A stretch of DNA of 64,000 bases from Corticium candelabrum (Eukaryota; Porifera; Homoscleromorpha; Homosclerophorida; Plakinidae), in the NCBI RefSeq assembly GCF_963422355.1, contig NC_085101.1:3982617-4046616 (forward strand), given 5' to 3'. Both the position numbers and the translations under genes were made by a program. Every line of letters begins with the position of its first letter. Position 1 is the first letter of the stretch. Positions 62,553 through 64,000 of this stretch are shown piece by piece. Below the pieces are notes generated by a model. That model searched no databases and was not told where the DNA came from. It was given only the letters and a program-made list of their open reading frames with translations.

Positions 62553-64000
62553 CAACGGCGTTGGGGGGCGTACTTGCCGAGATACGGGAATTTTCCCATG
62601 GGCTCTTCATTCTTTGAACGGACTTTAGTTATCTAATTGCGTATGAGTCCATCGGCTTCGGTCTCTGTTATAATTTATTATTTAAGGTGTTTCTAATTAT
62701 AAATAGACACCTGCTTTACCTGTTTCATTGCATGATGTCTCAAAGTGTGAAATGCATACCAGTATTGTGTGTTGTTCTCTTGAAAAGATGTCAAACCTAC
62801 AGTGGTACGCGTGCATACACACTTCTAGAGCACAGACAGGAAGCGCGTAACAAATAAACGCCGCCCTAGAATAAACGCCGCAATTAAAACCCTAGCTACA
62901 CCGGCGTAGGAAACGGGGAATGGGGAGCTGAAGCCTCCTCGCTCAGTGTAGGAATTTAAATTTTCTAACTTTGCAAATCTGTTTACGGTCTGGCAAGCGA
63001 GGTAGTTTGCTTACTCTTGATGACATCTACAGTACAGCCCCCCCCCCCCCGCTCGCCACCGAGCTAAAAATAAACGATGCTGTGTTTAATCGAAGGAATA
63101 CGGTAGTTCTATATGTGGCAGCACCAACCGAATATGTTTGTTATCTTTGTTGGTACACCTACTTTAGAATAGAATTCAATTGGAGATATGTTAGCTCTGT
63201 AACACATCATTACTGTTTTTTTCTGACGTATATCCTAAGTTCTTTCGTTCTCAAAAATGATTTGAAGTCATGTCATATCAACCCAAATAGTTTCGAATGC
63301 CTATTGGATAATCGTACGAAATAGCGTTCTCTATGTCACTCTGCACTTTAGCGGCCTGAGGAGGACAGAAACAAACATTAGAGCAAAAGCGCCAGCGACG
63401 AAGGGCGAGCTTAAATTCAGTAGCTATACGTTTGTTTGTTCATCTTGCAATGCATCAAGCAATGCAAATCAAAAGCATGCAGGTCTGTTTACTCACCAAA
63501 GACACAAAAGCATTAAAAGTGCGCGTTCGCGAATACACGCACGCGCGCAGACACACCCACGCAAACTTAAAATTGTGCCGGAACTACACCTCCATTGCTT
63601 CTTTTCACGTTCCGAGTCGGATCCATCGCATGTTCTGTGCTCCGGGTCACGTACAACAAGAGCAAGCTCGAGAACGCGCTTTGACGTTCAGCAGCAAGAT
63701 GGCATGGTAAATGCTAAATGTGTGGATAAGGAACCTAATCAATTAATAACAATAACACAACTGTCGTTAGCTTTCTTGAAATGTCAAGTACAAACTGACG
63801 TGACGGACAAGAACACGATTCGCGTTATACTAATATGCATAGCACCCTAAGAAGTTGCCTTGTTCTGCTTCGTTATGACACAATTTGAAATCGTGGCACG
63901 TTTTCAAGTTTGCGTGGATGTATCTGTGCGTGCGCGGTGAATCGTGAGCGAGCACCTTTAAGAGAAGTCATCATTGAGTTTGGTTTGGTGGACATACCAT
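62553..64000. other. Right-hand end of the window, no confident gene
   Basis: Paralogy with copy A ends at about 62552. A plus-strand frame at 62971-63324 (RSGKRGSLLTLDDIYSTAPP) contains a phrase resembling the N-terminal linker of ABCC transporters but lies across a 12-C run (63039-63050) and has no partner exon. I do not call it. The remainder shows no recognisable feature. Confidence 0.35.

Noticed and set aside
62971..63324. Possible ABCC transporter exon (LTLDDIYSTAP)
   Set aside because: The match is a short phrase next to a 12-C run, with no partner exons in the window. Not enough for a call.

Overview
This is a window of eukaryotic, almost certainly metazoan, nuclear DNA: split genes with GT-AG introns, long AC/GT microsatellites, AT-rich spacers with many TTAATTAATT runs, hAT and Gypsy transposons, and no operons or Shine-Dalgarno sites. 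The gene content would suit an early-branching marine invertebrate such as a sponge, but no sequence here fixes the species.

The backbone is a minus-strand tandem array of five copies of one gene. I read it as a cation-dependent mannose-6-phosphate receptor-like (CD-MPR/M6PR) type I membrane protein. Nine coding exons can be assembled with matching splice phases: signal peptide, lumenal MRH domain over exons 1-7, one transmembrane helix over exons 7-8, and a cytosolic tail with the family's GA-G-E-xP-xxxFW-LPGL pattern. Copy 1 (1476-2537) shows only exons 1-3 before the window edge. Copies 2 (8195-12503), 3 (21701-26926) and 5 (39981-44563) are open throughout. Copy 4 (30621-34570) has a damaged splice donor and has lost its tail exon. 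Every copy has the palindrome GTCACGTGAC (the CLEAR/TFEB-type element of lysosomal genes) 12-17 bp upstream of the ATG, next to a CCCGGAAGC ETS-like box.

The array grew by segmental duplication. Copies 2, 3 and 5 each carry the same module on their 3' side: a decayed hAT (DUF4371/ZMYM1-type) transposon (4754-6470, 18349-20244, 37022-38711), a conserved possible exon, and an AC microsatellite. A second AC microsatellite lies in the intron before exon 6 of copies 2-5. Later insertions mark the copies individually: a 624-bp element in copy 3, an internally deleted hAT at 35781-36646, and a 6.9-kb Gypsy element at 44729-51591 that landed 166 bp upstream of the copy 5 ATG. The Gypsy element itself contains a 1.8-kb hAT-like insertion in its integrase and an 881-bp TA-flanked inverted-repeat element in its gag leader.

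Outside the array there are two copies of a poly-Gln-encoding three-exon gene on the plus strand (27807-30126 broken; 59575-62269 open), a large inverted-repeat element (54816-55985), a truncated minus-strand Gypsy element (55985-58891), and several short MITEs. Much of the rest is duplicated non-coding spacer. The duplication history, the nested insertions and the lysosomal-type promoter motif shared by an MPR-like array are the most interesting aspects.
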